The notes beneath the pieces were generated by a model. It searched no databases. It saw only the letters and a program-made list of their open reading frames with translations, and was not told the DNA's origin. Both the position numbers and the translations under genes were made by a program. From an uncultured Acidimicrobiales bacterium (lineage in GTDB: Bacteria > Actinomycetota > Acidimicrobiia > Acidimicrobiales > SZUA-35), in the NCBI GenBank assembly GCA_937930695.1, contig CALHCB010000212.1, forward strand, positions 1-36,157: a DNA stretch of 36,157 bases. The letters are read 5' to 3'. How positions within the stretch are numbered: the first letter of the stretch is position 1; every line of letters begins with the position of its first letter. This document shows, in pieces, positions 23,321-32,174 of this stretch.

Positions 23321-25279
23321 GTGGACCTTTGGATCCCACGTTCGGACGTATCAGCGTTCGTCGAAGACACTTCAGATGCTCTGCCCTCGGTCGCCGCGGT
23401 GCGGCGCCGAGTTTCGACGCGCCTCGACGAACTTCTGCTTCCGGCCGAAGCTGCAGTAGCGATGCTGTTCGATCAGGCTGCACATCCGGCCATTGTTCAG
23501 GAGTTTCTTGCGACGCAGTCTGAGCTCTCTGACTGGCTCACGCACATCAGTTCGCCACGGTCCCGCCACCTTCTGGCCCGTTTGTCCGAAGGCCTGGAAC
23601 GCCGGTCTGAACTCGGGACCTCCGACGCTTCCTGGGCAGTCGAGGCGGCCGGTCTCATCGAGGAGATCCGCAGCGAAGTCGCAGTCGCCAACGGCGACGC
23701 ATCGTCCGGCTCCCGTTTGCTCTTCGTCGGGCAGGCGTCCCCTGAGCTGGATACTGCAGTCTGGGCCGCGGTCTCGGCCGGATTCATTGTCGAACATCGA
23801 CATGAGGTCGTGGGAGCCGACGAGGTGGATGTCGTTCCCGATCTTGTTGTGATCCTTGGGGTCAGCGATCTCGGGTCCCTCGACAGGTTGCTCAGAGATG
23901 TTCGTGAGAACTTCGCTGTGGCATCCACAATTGTGGCGATCGAAACCGACGATTTGGACCACAAACTGCACCTCGGTAGTCAGTGTGACGTGCTGCTGAC
24001 TGGGGTACTTCGCCCGCTAGATCTTCTGGAGGAGGTTCGCGATCTACTCGCCCGAGGCCAGACGGATCTGCGGGTGGTGCAGATCGAGTCAGCAGACGGC
24101 CCCACCCAAGACGAACTTCGCTCCGAGGGTGTGAAAGTCGATGCCGTCTCGGGAGTTGAGGAAGCGTTCGTCGAACTCGCCTCTGGCCGGGCGAACGCCT
24201 TGGTCGTGACGTCATCTACGCCTGGTGAGTTCGGAGATCTCATCGCCCTGGTCCGGAGTCGGCCCGACACTCGTCGGGCCGCAATCGTCGAGAGTGTCTC
24301 GCGGCGCGAAGGGGCATCGGTCATAGGGGCTGACGCCGCCGTGGTGTCCGCGATGTCTCGTCGAGCTGACTTCGAGGTGCCCATCGGCGCCGGGGCTTCA
24401 GCGGTGGCTGAAGCGCTTGTCGAAGTCGTCCGCAGGAGAAGCGAACTCGGAGCGCTCGCTCGACGAGACAGTCCAACTGGTCTTCCATGGATGAGCGGAC
24501 GGACCCGAGGTGAACAGCTCTTGTTGTCGGCACAACGGCAGCAGCGACCGGTCACGATGGCCCTGATCCGGTTTGATGCGACAGTGCCTCGAGTCGACAT
24601 CGATCGTCTTCAATCGGATCTCGGCCGTCAGTTTCGTGACAACGACGTCGTCGTGCGTCGAGGCTCTCATGAGACGCTCGTACTTGTGGACGGGATTGGC
24701 AGGCGAACTGCCATCGCTCGCCTGGGATCTGTGACGGAACGATTCGGTGGCGTCGGTTCGCGCACGAGCGTCGCCGAGTACCCCTATGACGGGCGCGACT
24801 TCGACACGCTGCTGACTGCGTCAGAGGCTGCGCTCAACCGAGCGAACGGGCACGAGACACCAGCGGTGATCGGCATCGATTGGCAAGAAAGTGATCTGCG
24901 TTCCAATCACGACATTCTGCTTGTGGAGCCCGACAAGAACATGGCAGCAGTTTTGCGTGCCGGGCTTCGGCGAGTTGAGGTGAGTTGTCGAGCGGTCGGA
25001 ACAGCGGACCTTGCCCTCGAGGAACTTCTCGATCCGACCCAGCGAAAGCCTCGCCTTGTCGTGCTCGAGTTCGACCTCCCAGGACTTGATGGCCTTTCTG
25101 TTCTCCGGCAGCTCGACCGGGCAGGCGTTCTCGATCGGTTGAACGTGATCATGGTCGGTTCTCGAACACGTGAATCCGACATCGAGGCCGCTTTTGAGCT
25201 CGGCGTGATCGATGTCGTGCGCAAGCCGCTGTCTCCACAGATAGCGGTTCGACGATTCCAGCGGTCGATGAATCGATGA
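23321..25279 (+). CDS. Regulator with pseudo-receiver domains, degenerate GGDEF and C-terminal receiver domain
   Basis: The 652-residue protein has a helical N-terminus (1-125), then two Rossmann-like segments (about 130-235 and 240-375) that look like receiver domains without the phosphoacceptor. A GGDEF-like domain (about 383-525) opens with ARRDSPTGLPWM, but its active-site loop is RRGSHE (446-451) instead of GGDEF, so cyclase activity is not expected. A receiver domain (529-648) ends the protein: FDLPGLDG is intact, but the residue at the phosphoacceptor position is Glu583, while the conserved Lys remains (RKPLSP). The start is GTG 23321. The last four bases (ATGA) overlap the HEAT gene start. 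Non-catalytic GGDEF proteins often act as c-di-GMP receptors or scaffolds; its place before a GT2 synthase suggests control of polysaccharide production (inference). Confidence 0.8.
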   Translation: MDLWIPRSDVSAFVEDTSDALPSVAAVRRRVSTRLDELLLPAEAAVAMLFDQAAHPAIVQEFLATQSELSDWLTHISSPRSRHLLARLSEGLERRSELGTSDASWAVEAAGLIEEIRSEVAVANGDASSGSRLLFVGQASPELDTAVWAAVSAGFIVEHRHEVVGADEVDVVPDLVVILGVSDLGSLDRLLRDVRENFAVASTIVAIETDDLDHKLHLGSQCDVLLTGVLRPLDLLEEVRDLLARGQTDLRVVQIESADGPTQDELRSEGVKVDAVSGVEEAFVELASGRANALVVTSSTPGEFGDLIALVRSRPDTRRAAIVESVSRREGASVIGADAAVVSAMSRRADFEVPIGAGASAVAEALVEVVRRRSELGALARRDSPTGLPWMSGRTRGEQLLLSAQRQQRPVTMALIRFDATVPRVDIDRLQSDLGRQFRDNDVVVRRGSHETLVLVDGIGRRTAIARLGSVTERFGGVGSRTSVAEYPYDGRDFDTLLTASEAALNRANGHETPAVIGIDWQESDLRSNHDILLVEPDKNMAAVLRAGLRRVEVSCRAVGTADLALEELLDPTQRKPRLVVLEFDLPGLDGLSVLRQLDRAGVLDRLNVIMVGSRTRESDIEAAFELGVIDVVRKPLSPQIAVRRFQRSMNR

Positions 25280-26322
25280 GCGCGCTCGTTCTTTCGTGTT
25301 CAGTTGCGGCGTCATTGGGTCTGCTCTATATCGCCGTTGGTGTCTTACACACGTTGGTCGACCGGCGTCGTCAACGACACGAGGACCGCTTTCGCACTGA
25401 GCTTGCAGACCGAATCAGCCACGCGATCACTACGGATCTTCCCCCCGTGCGCATCGCCCGGCGTTGGCTCGGGCGAGATCCAAAGGTATTGCAGGACTTT
25501 GCGATGGGGCTGGCCGGAAGCGGCGTGGAGCGAATCAGGCGCGATGCTCAACAAGCGGGTGTTTCGGATCGAATTCGTCGTCTCGCGGGACGTCGGTCCT
25601 GGCGAGCTCGGACACGAGCAGCTCAGCTGCTTCGGCTTCTGCCTGACGATGACCCCGTCGTGCCAGCGCTTTTGTCTGACCGTCGCGCCGAAGTCAGTGC
25701 CCGAGCGCTGGACAGCATCGGTGTTGAGGCCGTTGGCCTTCACATTGGGTCCGTCCTCGATGCGTGTTCCGCTCCGGATGTTGCGACACGTTTTGCGGCC
25801 CAACAGGCGCTGCTCGGCTCCGACGAACGGGTGATTGAACCACTCATTGAAGCTGTGTACGCAGCCGGATTCGGCACGCTTCGCCCTGAGGCCGTGAGCG
25901 CGGTCCTGGGGGCATGTGCCACCGTTCTCAACGTTGACGTTGCCCAAGCCGTGGCAGATCACTCCTGGAGCGGGAGCGTCGAGCACCGCCGTCTTCGCGT
26001 CGCTGTCTTGGCAAACGGACTCTCCGCGGGAGCCGAAAATGACTTGGTCGCAATGTTCCAAGACCCACATGGATCCGTTCGGGCTGCGGCGGTGGAGGCA
26101 GTTGGGCGACTTGGAAACCCGATGTTGGCGTCGGCGCTGGGTCGATGCCTCGAGGACCCGGTATGGGAAGTGCGTCGGGCGGCGGGGGTTGCACTTGCAG
26201 GCTTGGGCCCGGCTGGTGGCCTGATATTGCGCCGACAACTGAGCGGTCCTGATCGTTACGCAGCCGATATGGCAAAAGAGATGCTTGATCGGCGAGCACT
26301 CGGCCAAGGATGGGCCGCGTGA
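25276..26322 (+). CDS. Membrane-anchored HEAT-repeat protein
   Basis: The 348-residue product begins with a hydrophobic helix (LVLSCSVAASLGLLYIAVGVLHTLV) followed by basic residues, so the rest is probably cytoplasmic. From about residue 95 to the end there are repeated helical pairs of HEAT type, for example DPHGSVRAAAVEAVGRLGNP and DPVWEVRRAAGVALAGLGP. HEAT arrays are protein-binding scaffolds. The gene overlaps the preceding regulator by four bases (ATGA) and the following glycosyltransferase by 4 to 13 bases, so the three proteins are probably made together. It may link the regulator to the membrane synthase. Confidence 0.85.
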   Translation: MSALVLSCSVAASLGLLYIAVGVLHTLVDRRRQRHEDRFRTELADRISHAITTDLPPVRIARRWLGRDPKVLQDFAMGLAGSGVERIRRDAQQAGVSDRIRRLAGRRSWRARTRAAQLLRLLPDDDPVVPALLSDRRAEVSARALDSIGVEAVGLHIGSVLDACSAPDVATRFAAQQALLGSDERVIEPLIEAVYAAGFGTLRPEAVSAVLGACATVLNVDVAQAVADHSWSGSVEHRRLRVAVLANGLSAGAENDLVAMFQDPHGSVRAAAVEAVGRLGNPMLASALGRCLEDPVWEVRRAAGVALAGLGPAGGLILRRQLSGPDRYAADMAKEMLDRRALGQGWAA

Positions 26323-27692
26323 GCATCGTCCTTGTCGTCGCTGTCTCGCTCGTGACGTTCTTGCAGTTGATCATCGTCGTCTCGGCGGCGCTGGAACTAC
26401 GCGGAGCCCACCAACTGCGTCAAAACAGGTTCTGGCAGCGGGTGCTTGCTGCTCCCTCTCCGCCGCGCATCACGGTGCTCATGCCTGCGTACAACGAAGA
26501 GATCACGATCGTTGACTCGGTTCGTTCGAGCCTCTCTCTTGCCTACCCAGATCTCGAGGTGGTCGTCATTGATGATGGATCGCCGGATGGAACGCTCGAC
26601 CAACTCATCGAGGCGTACGAACTCGTGCCCCTGCAGCCGATCTTTCGACGCTCACTGCCCACAGCGGAAGTGACCTCGATGTACCGCTCACGCGTCGATC
26701 CGCGATTGGTTGTTGCTCGCAAAGACAATGGTGGCAAGGCGGACGCGCTGAATGCGGCGATCAACATCGCGACCGGTGATCTCGTGTGCGCCATCGATGC
26801 AGACACTCTGGTCAACTCGGACTCGTTGCAACGTCTGGTCGTGCCCTTTCTCGATCGTTCCGATGTCGTCGCAGTCGGCGGAACTGTTCGGCTCAGCAAT
26901 GGCGGCATCGTCGAGACGGCTCGGGGACTGCGGCCGGGGATTCCTCGCAATATTTGGGCGGGATGCCAACTGGTTGAGTACACACGCGCCTTTTTGATCG
27001 GCCGTCTCGGCTGGAATCGTCTCGGCGGAAACCTCATCGTGAGCGGTGCGTTTGGTGTCTTCTCGCGCGACGCGGTCCTCGCAGTCGATGGATATGCCCA
27101 CGGGTGCGTCGGGGAAGACATGGACCTCGTCGTGAGGCTGAGGCGACACGGGTATGAGAACAAGACTGCGGGGCGTATCGAGTTCTCCGCGGAGCCGGTG
27201 GCCTGGACAGAGGCGCCGGAGAGAATCCTCGAACTCCGCAACCAACGAGATCGATGGTTTCGAGGCTTGCTCGACGTGCTAGTTCGTCACAAGCGAATGA
27301 TCGGCAACCCTCGGTACGGCTCAGCGGGAATGATCGCGGTCCCGTACTTCGTCGTTGTCGAGGCCCTCGCCCCGTTTCTCGAGGTCATCGGACTCGGCCT
27401 GCTTCTGTGGGGGATCTGGGACGGTCAGGTTGGGACGGGACAGCTCGCACTTGTTGGCGCGAGCTATAGCGCCGGAGTCATCCTCACGATGGTCACGATG
27501 ATCATGGACGATGTGGCCTTCGCAACCTTTTCGAAGTCGAGCGATCGGGCCGTTCTGTTCTTCTACGTCCTGCTCGAGCAATTCGTATTTCGGTTCGCCA
27601 CGATCTGGTGGCGAATGCGAGGAGCGGTGCGCTTCGTGCTCGGTCGAAACGACTGGGGCAAACAGAATCGGCGAGGCGTTACTCGAGCATGA
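26310..27692 (+). CDS. Membrane glycosyltransferase family 2 (processive type, BcsA/PgaC-like)
   Basis: The 460-residue protein has an N-terminal membrane helix, a GT2 catalytic domain and several C-terminal helices. Motifs are VLMPAYNEE (57-64), DDG (88-90), DNGGKADALN (139-148), DAD (163-165), GED (268-270) and QRDRW (312-316). The QxxRW motif marks processive synthases such as cellulose, hyaluronan or poly-N-acetylglucosamine synthases. It should polymerise a sugar from a nucleotide donor and pass it through the membrane; no PilZ domain is visible. Start choice: ATG 26310, or GTG 26319, which has AGGA at a better spacing and a 4-base overlap with the HEAT gene. The 3' end overlaps the convergent gene by 14 bases. 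Confidence 0.92.
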   Translation: MGRVSIVLVVAVSLVTFLQLIIVVSAALELRGAHQLRQNRFWQRVLAAPSPPRITVLMPAYNEEITIVDSVRSSLSLAYPDLEVVVIDDGSPDGTLDQLIEAYELVPLQPIFRRSLPTAEVTSMYRSRVDPRLVVARKDNGGKADALNAAINIATGDLVCAIDADTLVNSDSLQRLVVPFLDRSDVVAVGGTVRLSNGGIVETARGLRPGIPRNIWAGCQLVEYTRAFLIGRLGWNRLGGNLIVSGAFGVFSRDAVLAVDGYAHGCVGEDMDLVVRLRRHGYENKTAGRIEFSAEPVAWTEAPERILELRNQRDRWFRGLLDVLVRHKRMIGNPRYGSAGMIAVPYFVVVEALAPFLEVIGLGLLLWGIWDGQVGTGQLALVGASYSAGVILTMVTMIMDDVAFATFSKSSDRAVLFFYVLLEQFVFRFATIWWRMRGAVRFVLGRNDWGKQNRRGVTRA

Positions 27693-28770
27693 GTTCCGAG
27701 GATCGGTCCTGAAGATCGACGGCATCGGCCACGAGCTGGCTGATTGCCGGCCGGAGAATCTGGTGGAAGAACTGTTCTTCAGGAGTGTCTGAGAACTGAG
27801 CTGACATCCATTCGCCGCCGGCGAAGGAGCGGAAGGCGAATCCGGTTTCGTCCTGCAGGCCGTCGGCCGCAACGTAGATCGTGGTCGGCGTGGTGATGAC
27901 ACCCGGCCACCGTGTCGGCAATCCCGCAGCACGCAGAACTTCGGCACCTTGGTCATTGGTCGGTATCTCAAGCCAGCTCTGGATGTCCCCCGTCGTGGGT
28001 TCAACCAACTCGAACCATCCGGAGAACGGAGCGTGGTTCCCACGGCCGCCGTCAAGTGTTCCGTCGAATGTGGGCAGGAGCGAGGTGAGATGTGTCTCGT
28101 CGAGCACGACGACCTGCGATGAGGGGTTAGCGGCCCCCGCACGGGTCGTGACGAACACGATTCCCGGCCCCTCATGGGACCAGGCTTCAGTACTCAGCTC
28201 CCTGATCAGGGGACTGACCTGGGCGAGGTCCTCTTCGGATCGGCCGATCCAACCAGACGAGTCGAAGCCGAATGCGTCTTGGATGTATTCCGAGGCGTCA
28301 ACGGGCGTTGGATCAGTCGTCAGCGCAAACTCTGCGTACGCGGGAACCCCATTTGCGATCCATCGTTCGATCTCGGCCGCCATGGGTGTTTGGAGCGTGG
28401 GTGAGATCAAGGTTCGGCCTGCGTCATCGATGCGGTACTCCTCGTTCACGTACACGCCGTCGCCGTCGGCCAGCACGATCAAGTCGGGTTGCTCTGATGG
28501 CCAATCGCCGAATGGCAGGCCGCCTGGTTTGGCACCTACGTGATCAGAGCCCAGCTCGAATTCGATTCGTTCGTTGGTGAGAATCCGATCGAGTACGGCA
28601 TGTTCGGCGAACCGATCATCAGCAACCGATACGTCAAAAACGAGCAGATCGAGCTGATAGGTGGGCTGGGCACGCCACATGAGGTGCAGAGCGGGGAAGG
28701 TCCCCACGATCAGGAGCACGACGGCTGCGAACAGCGTGCGGCGAGCGATCATGATCAACTCCATGTCCAT
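27679..28770 (-). CDS. Membrane-anchored extracytoplasmic protein of unknown family
   Basis: From ATG 28770 the product has 363 residues, with one hydrophobic helix near residues 12-30 (TLFAAVVLLIVGTFPALHL) and a large acidic domain outside the membrane. The domain starts LDLLVFDVSVADDR and has alternating strands and helices, for example PDLIVLADGDGVYV and GIVFVTTRAG, reminiscent of flavodoxin- or deacetylase-like folds, but no catalytic motif is recognised. There are several possible starts (28770, 28764, 28752) and no clear ribosome site. It is convergent to the GT2 gene (14-base overlap) and divergent from the glycosidase-like lipoprotein. By location it may be an accessory protein for the exported polymer. 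Confidence 0.75.
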   Translation of the reverse strand: MDMELIMIARRTLFAAVVLLIVGTFPALHLMWRAQPTYQLDLLVFDVSVADDRFAEHAVLDRILTNERIEFELGSDHVGAKPGGLPFGDWPSEQPDLIVLADGDGVYVNEEYRIDDAGRTLISPTLQTPMAAEIERWIANGVPAYAEFALTTDPTPVDASEYIQDAFGFDSSGWIGRSEEDLAQVSPLIRELSTEAWSHEGPGIVFVTTRAGAANPSSQVVVLDETHLTSLLPTFDGTLDGGRGNHAPFSGWFELVEPTTGDIQSWLEIPTNDQGAEVLRAAGLPTRWPGVITTPTTIYVAADGLQDETGFAFRSFAGGEWMSAQFSDTPEEQFFHQILRPAISQLVADAVDLQDRSSELMLE

Positions 28771-28906
28771 CTTTCGACGTGCGTGATGATTCTCTTGAGG
28801 GCGAAGGGAAAACTCTGAGCAACCCGCCCTCAAGATGTGGTGCCATTGTGCCGAACTAATCCTTGTGGTAGCAGCGAGAAGCAGCCCAGGCGACGGGCGG
28901 GCGACT

Positions 28907-31078
28907 GTGACTCGCGCTACCACGATCGTTCTTGGCCTCGTTGCGCTCCTCGTTGCCGCGAGTTGCGGCTCTCAGCCGCCCGCCACGCTGGCCAACGAGC
29001 CGTCATGGCCATCCGTCGATCTTGGTCCTGCGCCTCGCACCATCGACGGACTGAGTCAGCTGGCATCGATCGATGGACAGACGTTCTCGGTACACACCAA
29101 CAGTGGCGACCTCACGTTCTTGCCAGGCGTCAATCTTGGTTCGAGCGTGCCTGGCCATGCGCCAGGGGAGTTGGCCGTGACCGCGGAGCACTATCGGGAG
29201 TGGTTCCCCCAGATTGTCGACGCCGGATTCCGTGTGTTGCGGGTCTACACGATCTTGCCGCCCTATTTTTACGAAGAGTTCGCCGCCTTCAACGAAGCAA
29301 ACCCAGAGAATCCGCTCTATTTGGCTCACGGAATCTGGGTCCCAGAGGAGCACTTCTATGAGGCTCGCGATCTGTGGAACCCGCTCGTTCGCGATGCGTT
29401 CCACGCGGAGATACATGATGCCGTCGGAGCGGTGAACGGTGACGCCGAGATTGCTCCGCTCATCGGACATGCGGACGGGATCTACACCGTCGACGTCTCA
29501 CCCTGGCTGATCAGCTGGATCGTCGGGGTCGAACTGGATCCGGAGATCGTTCACGAATCTGAGGCCGTCAACGGTGATCGGTCCTTCGACGGGGAATTTT
29601 TCTTCGCAACTGACAACGCCTCTTCGACTGAAGTGTGGCTTGCTGAAGGCATGAACTTGGTGGCCCAGCTTCAAGCCGAGAACGGCCGAATGGTGCCGCA
29701 GGCCTTTGTGAATTGGCCAACCACCGATCCGCTGGTGCATCCAGATGAACCGCTCGAGACCGAAGACCTCGTCGGCGTGGACGCGAACCACGTCCTCCCT
29801 CACGAGAGTTGGTCAGGTGGTGTCTTTGCGAGCTATCACGCCTATCCGTACTACCCGGACTTTCAACGCTACGAAGCAGGCATCGTCGACTTTGAGCTCA
29901 ACGGTCGACCCGATCCATATGCGGGCTATCTGACAAAGCTGCGAGACCACCATTCGACGATGCCAACAATGGTCACCGAATTCGGTGTTCCTTCCGGCAT
30001 CGGGAGTGCTCACTACGGTCCTCTCGATCGCAACCAAGGCGGGCATTCCGAGCAAACGCAAATGGAGATCAACGCTGAACTCATGCAGGTGATCGCGGAT
30101 CTCGGTCTTGCTGGCGGCTACGTCTTTGCGTGGACGGACGAGTGGTTCAAGTTCACGTGGAACACCATCGACTTCGAACTTCCTGGCGACCGTCGAGCGA
30201 TGTGGATGAATCCCTACACCAACGAAGCCCACTTCGGCCTCGTCGCTATGGAGCCAGGAACGTCACCGACCGTCGTTGTCGACGGTCGCCCGGATGAGTG
30301 GAACGACAATGGATCTCAAGTTCTGTACGAGGGCCGCGACCATGTGCGAGAGGTACGTGCTCGCCATGATGAGGGATTTGTCTATCTGCTTCTTCGATTC
30401 GACGAACGCGATGTTTGGGAGGCTGAACCGGTCACGGTCGGATTCGATGTCATTGATGGTGGTGCAGGCCAGCTCCCGTCAGGGACGCCGGACCTCACCA
30501 GCGATTACGCCGTTGTATTTGGGTCGGACGGTGAAGCCTCGCTGCTGACCGCCGGACACAGCGACCCCTATCGGCGGTTCTACGGAGCGCACTTCGAGTT
30601 CTTTGATCAGCCGCTCGACGAACTGGAGATCGGAGCAGGGAGCTGGGCCCCGCAGACGCTCATCACCAATCGACCGCTCTGGAACCCGCTCAAGGGCGAG
30701 GTTGAACCAGCAGAGACCGTCGTCGTCGGTGCGCTCGTGCGAGGGACGTCGGACCCCACAGACGAGCGGTTCGATTCTCGAACGGCGTGGGAGGGGCGTG
30801 GCGAGTTCCTCGAGTTGCGTCTGCCGTATCAAGGCATCGGGTTCTCTGATCCCTCGAGCCGATTGGCTTCAGTGATCGATCTTGACGGGCGAGTCACAAC
30901 GGAGCCCGTCGATCACATCGGACTCGTTGTCGAGGCGGGAGGTCAGACGTACTCACTGGCCGACTATTCGTGGGAGACCTGGCAATCTGTGACGTGGCAC
31001 GAACGTCCCAAGCGAGGTATCGAGGCCGTGTCCGCGGTCTCGCGGACGACAGAACAAGCGGGCTTTCGCGTCGAATGA
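28907..31078 (+). CDS. Secreted TIM-barrel glycoside-hydrolase-like lipoprotein with CBM9-like C-terminus
   Basis: From GTG 28907 the product has 723 residues. The signal sequence MTRATTIVLGLVALLVAASC places the lipidated Cys at 20. Residues about 70-430 look like a clan GH-A (beta/alpha)8 barrel: LPGVNLGSSVPG, GFRVLRVYTILPPYFY, Glu209 in VGVELDPE (candidate acid/base) and Glu358 in MVTEFGVPSG (candidate nucleophile). From about 455, VVVDGRPDEWND and the following FVYLLLRFDE resemble CBM9/DOMON-like sugar-binding domains. It probably cleaves or remodels an extracellular glycan. An upstream frame opens at 28835, but the lipoprotein signal fits the GTG. The gene is divergent from the 27679-28770 gene and close to the GT2 cluster. 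Confidence 0.82.
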   Translation: MTRATTIVLGLVALLVAASCGSQPPATLANEPSWPSVDLGPAPRTIDGLSQLASIDGQTFSVHTNSGDLTFLPGVNLGSSVPGHAPGELAVTAEHYREWFPQIVDAGFRVLRVYTILPPYFYEEFAAFNEANPENPLYLAHGIWVPEEHFYEARDLWNPLVRDAFHAEIHDAVGAVNGDAEIAPLIGHADGIYTVDVSPWLISWIVGVELDPEIVHESEAVNGDRSFDGEFFFATDNASSTEVWLAEGMNLVAQLQAENGRMVPQAFVNWPTTDPLVHPDEPLETEDLVGVDANHVLPHESWSGGVFASYHAYPYYPDFQRYEAGIVDFELNGRPDPYAGYLTKLRDHHSTMPTMVTEFGVPSGIGSAHYGPLDRNQGGHSEQTQMEINAELMQVIADLGLAGGYVFAWTDEWFKFTWNTIDFELPGDRRAMWMNPYTNEAHFGLVAMEPGTSPTVVVDGRPDEWNDNGSQVLYEGRDHVREVRARHDEGFVYLLLRFDERDVWEAEPVTVGFDVIDGGAGQLPSGTPDLTSDYAVVFGSDGEASLLTAGHSDPYRRFYGAHFEFFDQPLDELEIGAGSWAPQTLITNRPLWNPLKGEVEPAETVVVGALVRGTSDPTDERFDSRTAWEGRGEFLELRLPYQGIGFSDPSSRLASVIDLDGRVTTEPVDHIGLVVEAGGQTYSLADYSWETWQSVTWHERPKRGIEAVSAVSRTTEQAGFRVE

Positions 31079-31099
31079 TGTCGGCGGTCCTGCTCGGTC

Positions 31100-31105
31100 T
31101 AACGT
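31100..31105 (+). promoter_or_regulatory. Probable -10 element for the leaderless UGSC cassette mRNA
   Basis: TAACGT is followed by six bases (TCTCCT) and then the GTG at 31112, with no Shine-Dalgarno. This matches the leaderless layout seen before ddl, the amidase and the YbaK gene. Confidence 0.6.
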
Positions 31106-31111
31106 TCTCCT

Positions 31112-32164
31112 GTGGCCGATACCTCGACGCTGAGTTCCCGACGCATCAGCTTGGATGACCCGCTGTCTGTCCAGGAGTACTTCCACAGCCGTGGTTGGAC
31201 CGACGGTCTTCCGGTCGTGCCTCCGACACCTGATGCGGTCGCAGCGTGCCTGGACTGGGTAGGGCTGCCGGCCGATCATCTGGTTGGCGTGGAGCCGGTA
31301 CGCGGCCGAGCCCTCACTGCGGAGAAGGTAGCGATCAACGCCGTGATGGCGGGCTGCCTTCCGATGCATGTACCCGTCGTGATCACCGCGGTGACGGCGA
31401 TGCTGGCCGAGGAGTTTCTCCTTCACGGGACGACCGCCAGTACTGGGGGTTCTGCGGTTCTTCTCATCGTGAACGGTCCGATCCGGAACGAGATCGGTAT
31501 GGACGCCACGTTCAACGCGCTTGGTCCGAGCGACCGGGCATCGACGTGCATTGGTCGTGCCGTACGTCTTGTTCTTGGCAACCTGCTCGAAGTCCGACCA
31601 GGCGAGATTGATCGTTCGACCTTTGGGCACCCTGGCAAGATCAGCTGGTGTCTGGCAGAGGACGAGGAGAACTCGCCCTGGGAATCACTTGCTACCGAAC
31701 GGCTCGGAGATCCCCATGTCTCTGCAGTGACTGCGATGGCTGCGATGGCGCCTCGCCAGGTGATGAACGAATGGACGACCGAGCCCGAGCAGATTCTCGA
31801 CACGTTTGTGGCGGAAATGCGAGCAAACATGCGTCACTATTCGATCTGGCCGGGCAACTACGCCATTGTTCTGCCTCCACAACTTCGCCAGCACTTCCAA
31901 GCCGCGACATGGTCCAAGTCAGATATTCAGCACTACGTATTCGAAAAGGCTCGTATCCACCGTCGAGAGTGGGCCGATTGTGGAAAGCGTGCGGTGGTGG
32001 GTGAAAAAGGCGATCAAGAATATGCCGCGTTGCCAGATCCCGAGCACTTGATCATTGTCGCCGCTGGCGGTCCCGCCGGCGGATTCGGGGCAGTCATTCC
32101 GCCATGGCTCGGTCACAAGTCCCGCGCTGCGACCGTCGCGGTCGGTGCATGTACAGACTGCTGA
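31112..32164 (+). CDS. Uncharacterised protein, first gene of the UGSC selenoprotein cassette
   Basis: The 350-residue product starts at GTG 31112. It is soluble, without signal peptide or membrane helix. Recognisable blocks are GWTDGLPVVPPTPDAV, GRALTAEKVAINAVMAGC, the Gly/Thr/Ser-rich segment HGTTASTGGSAVLLIVNGP and HPGKISWC. Cysteines include MAGC, STC, SWC, ADC and a C-terminal ACTDC. I do not recognise a characterised enzyme family. Ten bases separate its TGA from the ATG of the UGSC selenoprotein, whose Shine-Dalgarno (GAGGAA) lies across this stop, so the two are co-translated. A redox or reductase complex with the selenoprotein is a reasonable inference. The TGA stop here is followed by the next gene's ribosome site and is not a selenocysteine candidate. 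Confidence 0.8.
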   Translation: MADTSTLSSRRISLDDPLSVQEYFHSRGWTDGLPVVPPTPDAVAACLDWVGLPADHLVGVEPVRGRALTAEKVAINAVMAGCLPMHVPVVITAVTAMLAEEFLLHGTTASTGGSAVLLIVNGPIRNEIGMDATFNALGPSDRASTCIGRAVRLVLGNLLEVRPGEIDRSTFGHPGKISWCLAEDEENSPWESLATERLGDPHVSAVTAMAAMAPRQVMNEWTTEPEQILDTFVAEMRANMRHYSIWPGNYAIVLPPQLRQHFQAATWSKSDIQHYVFEKARIHRREWADCGKRAVVGEKGDQEYAALPDPEHLIIVAAGGPAGGFGAVIPPWLGHKSRAATVAVGACTDC

Positions 32165-32174
32165 GGAAACAATC

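Noticed and set aside
32162..32164. TGA after ACTDC of the UGSC partner gene as a second selenocysteine codon
   Set aside because: It is followed by the Shine-Dalgarno and ATG of the next gene, with no protein-like continuation.
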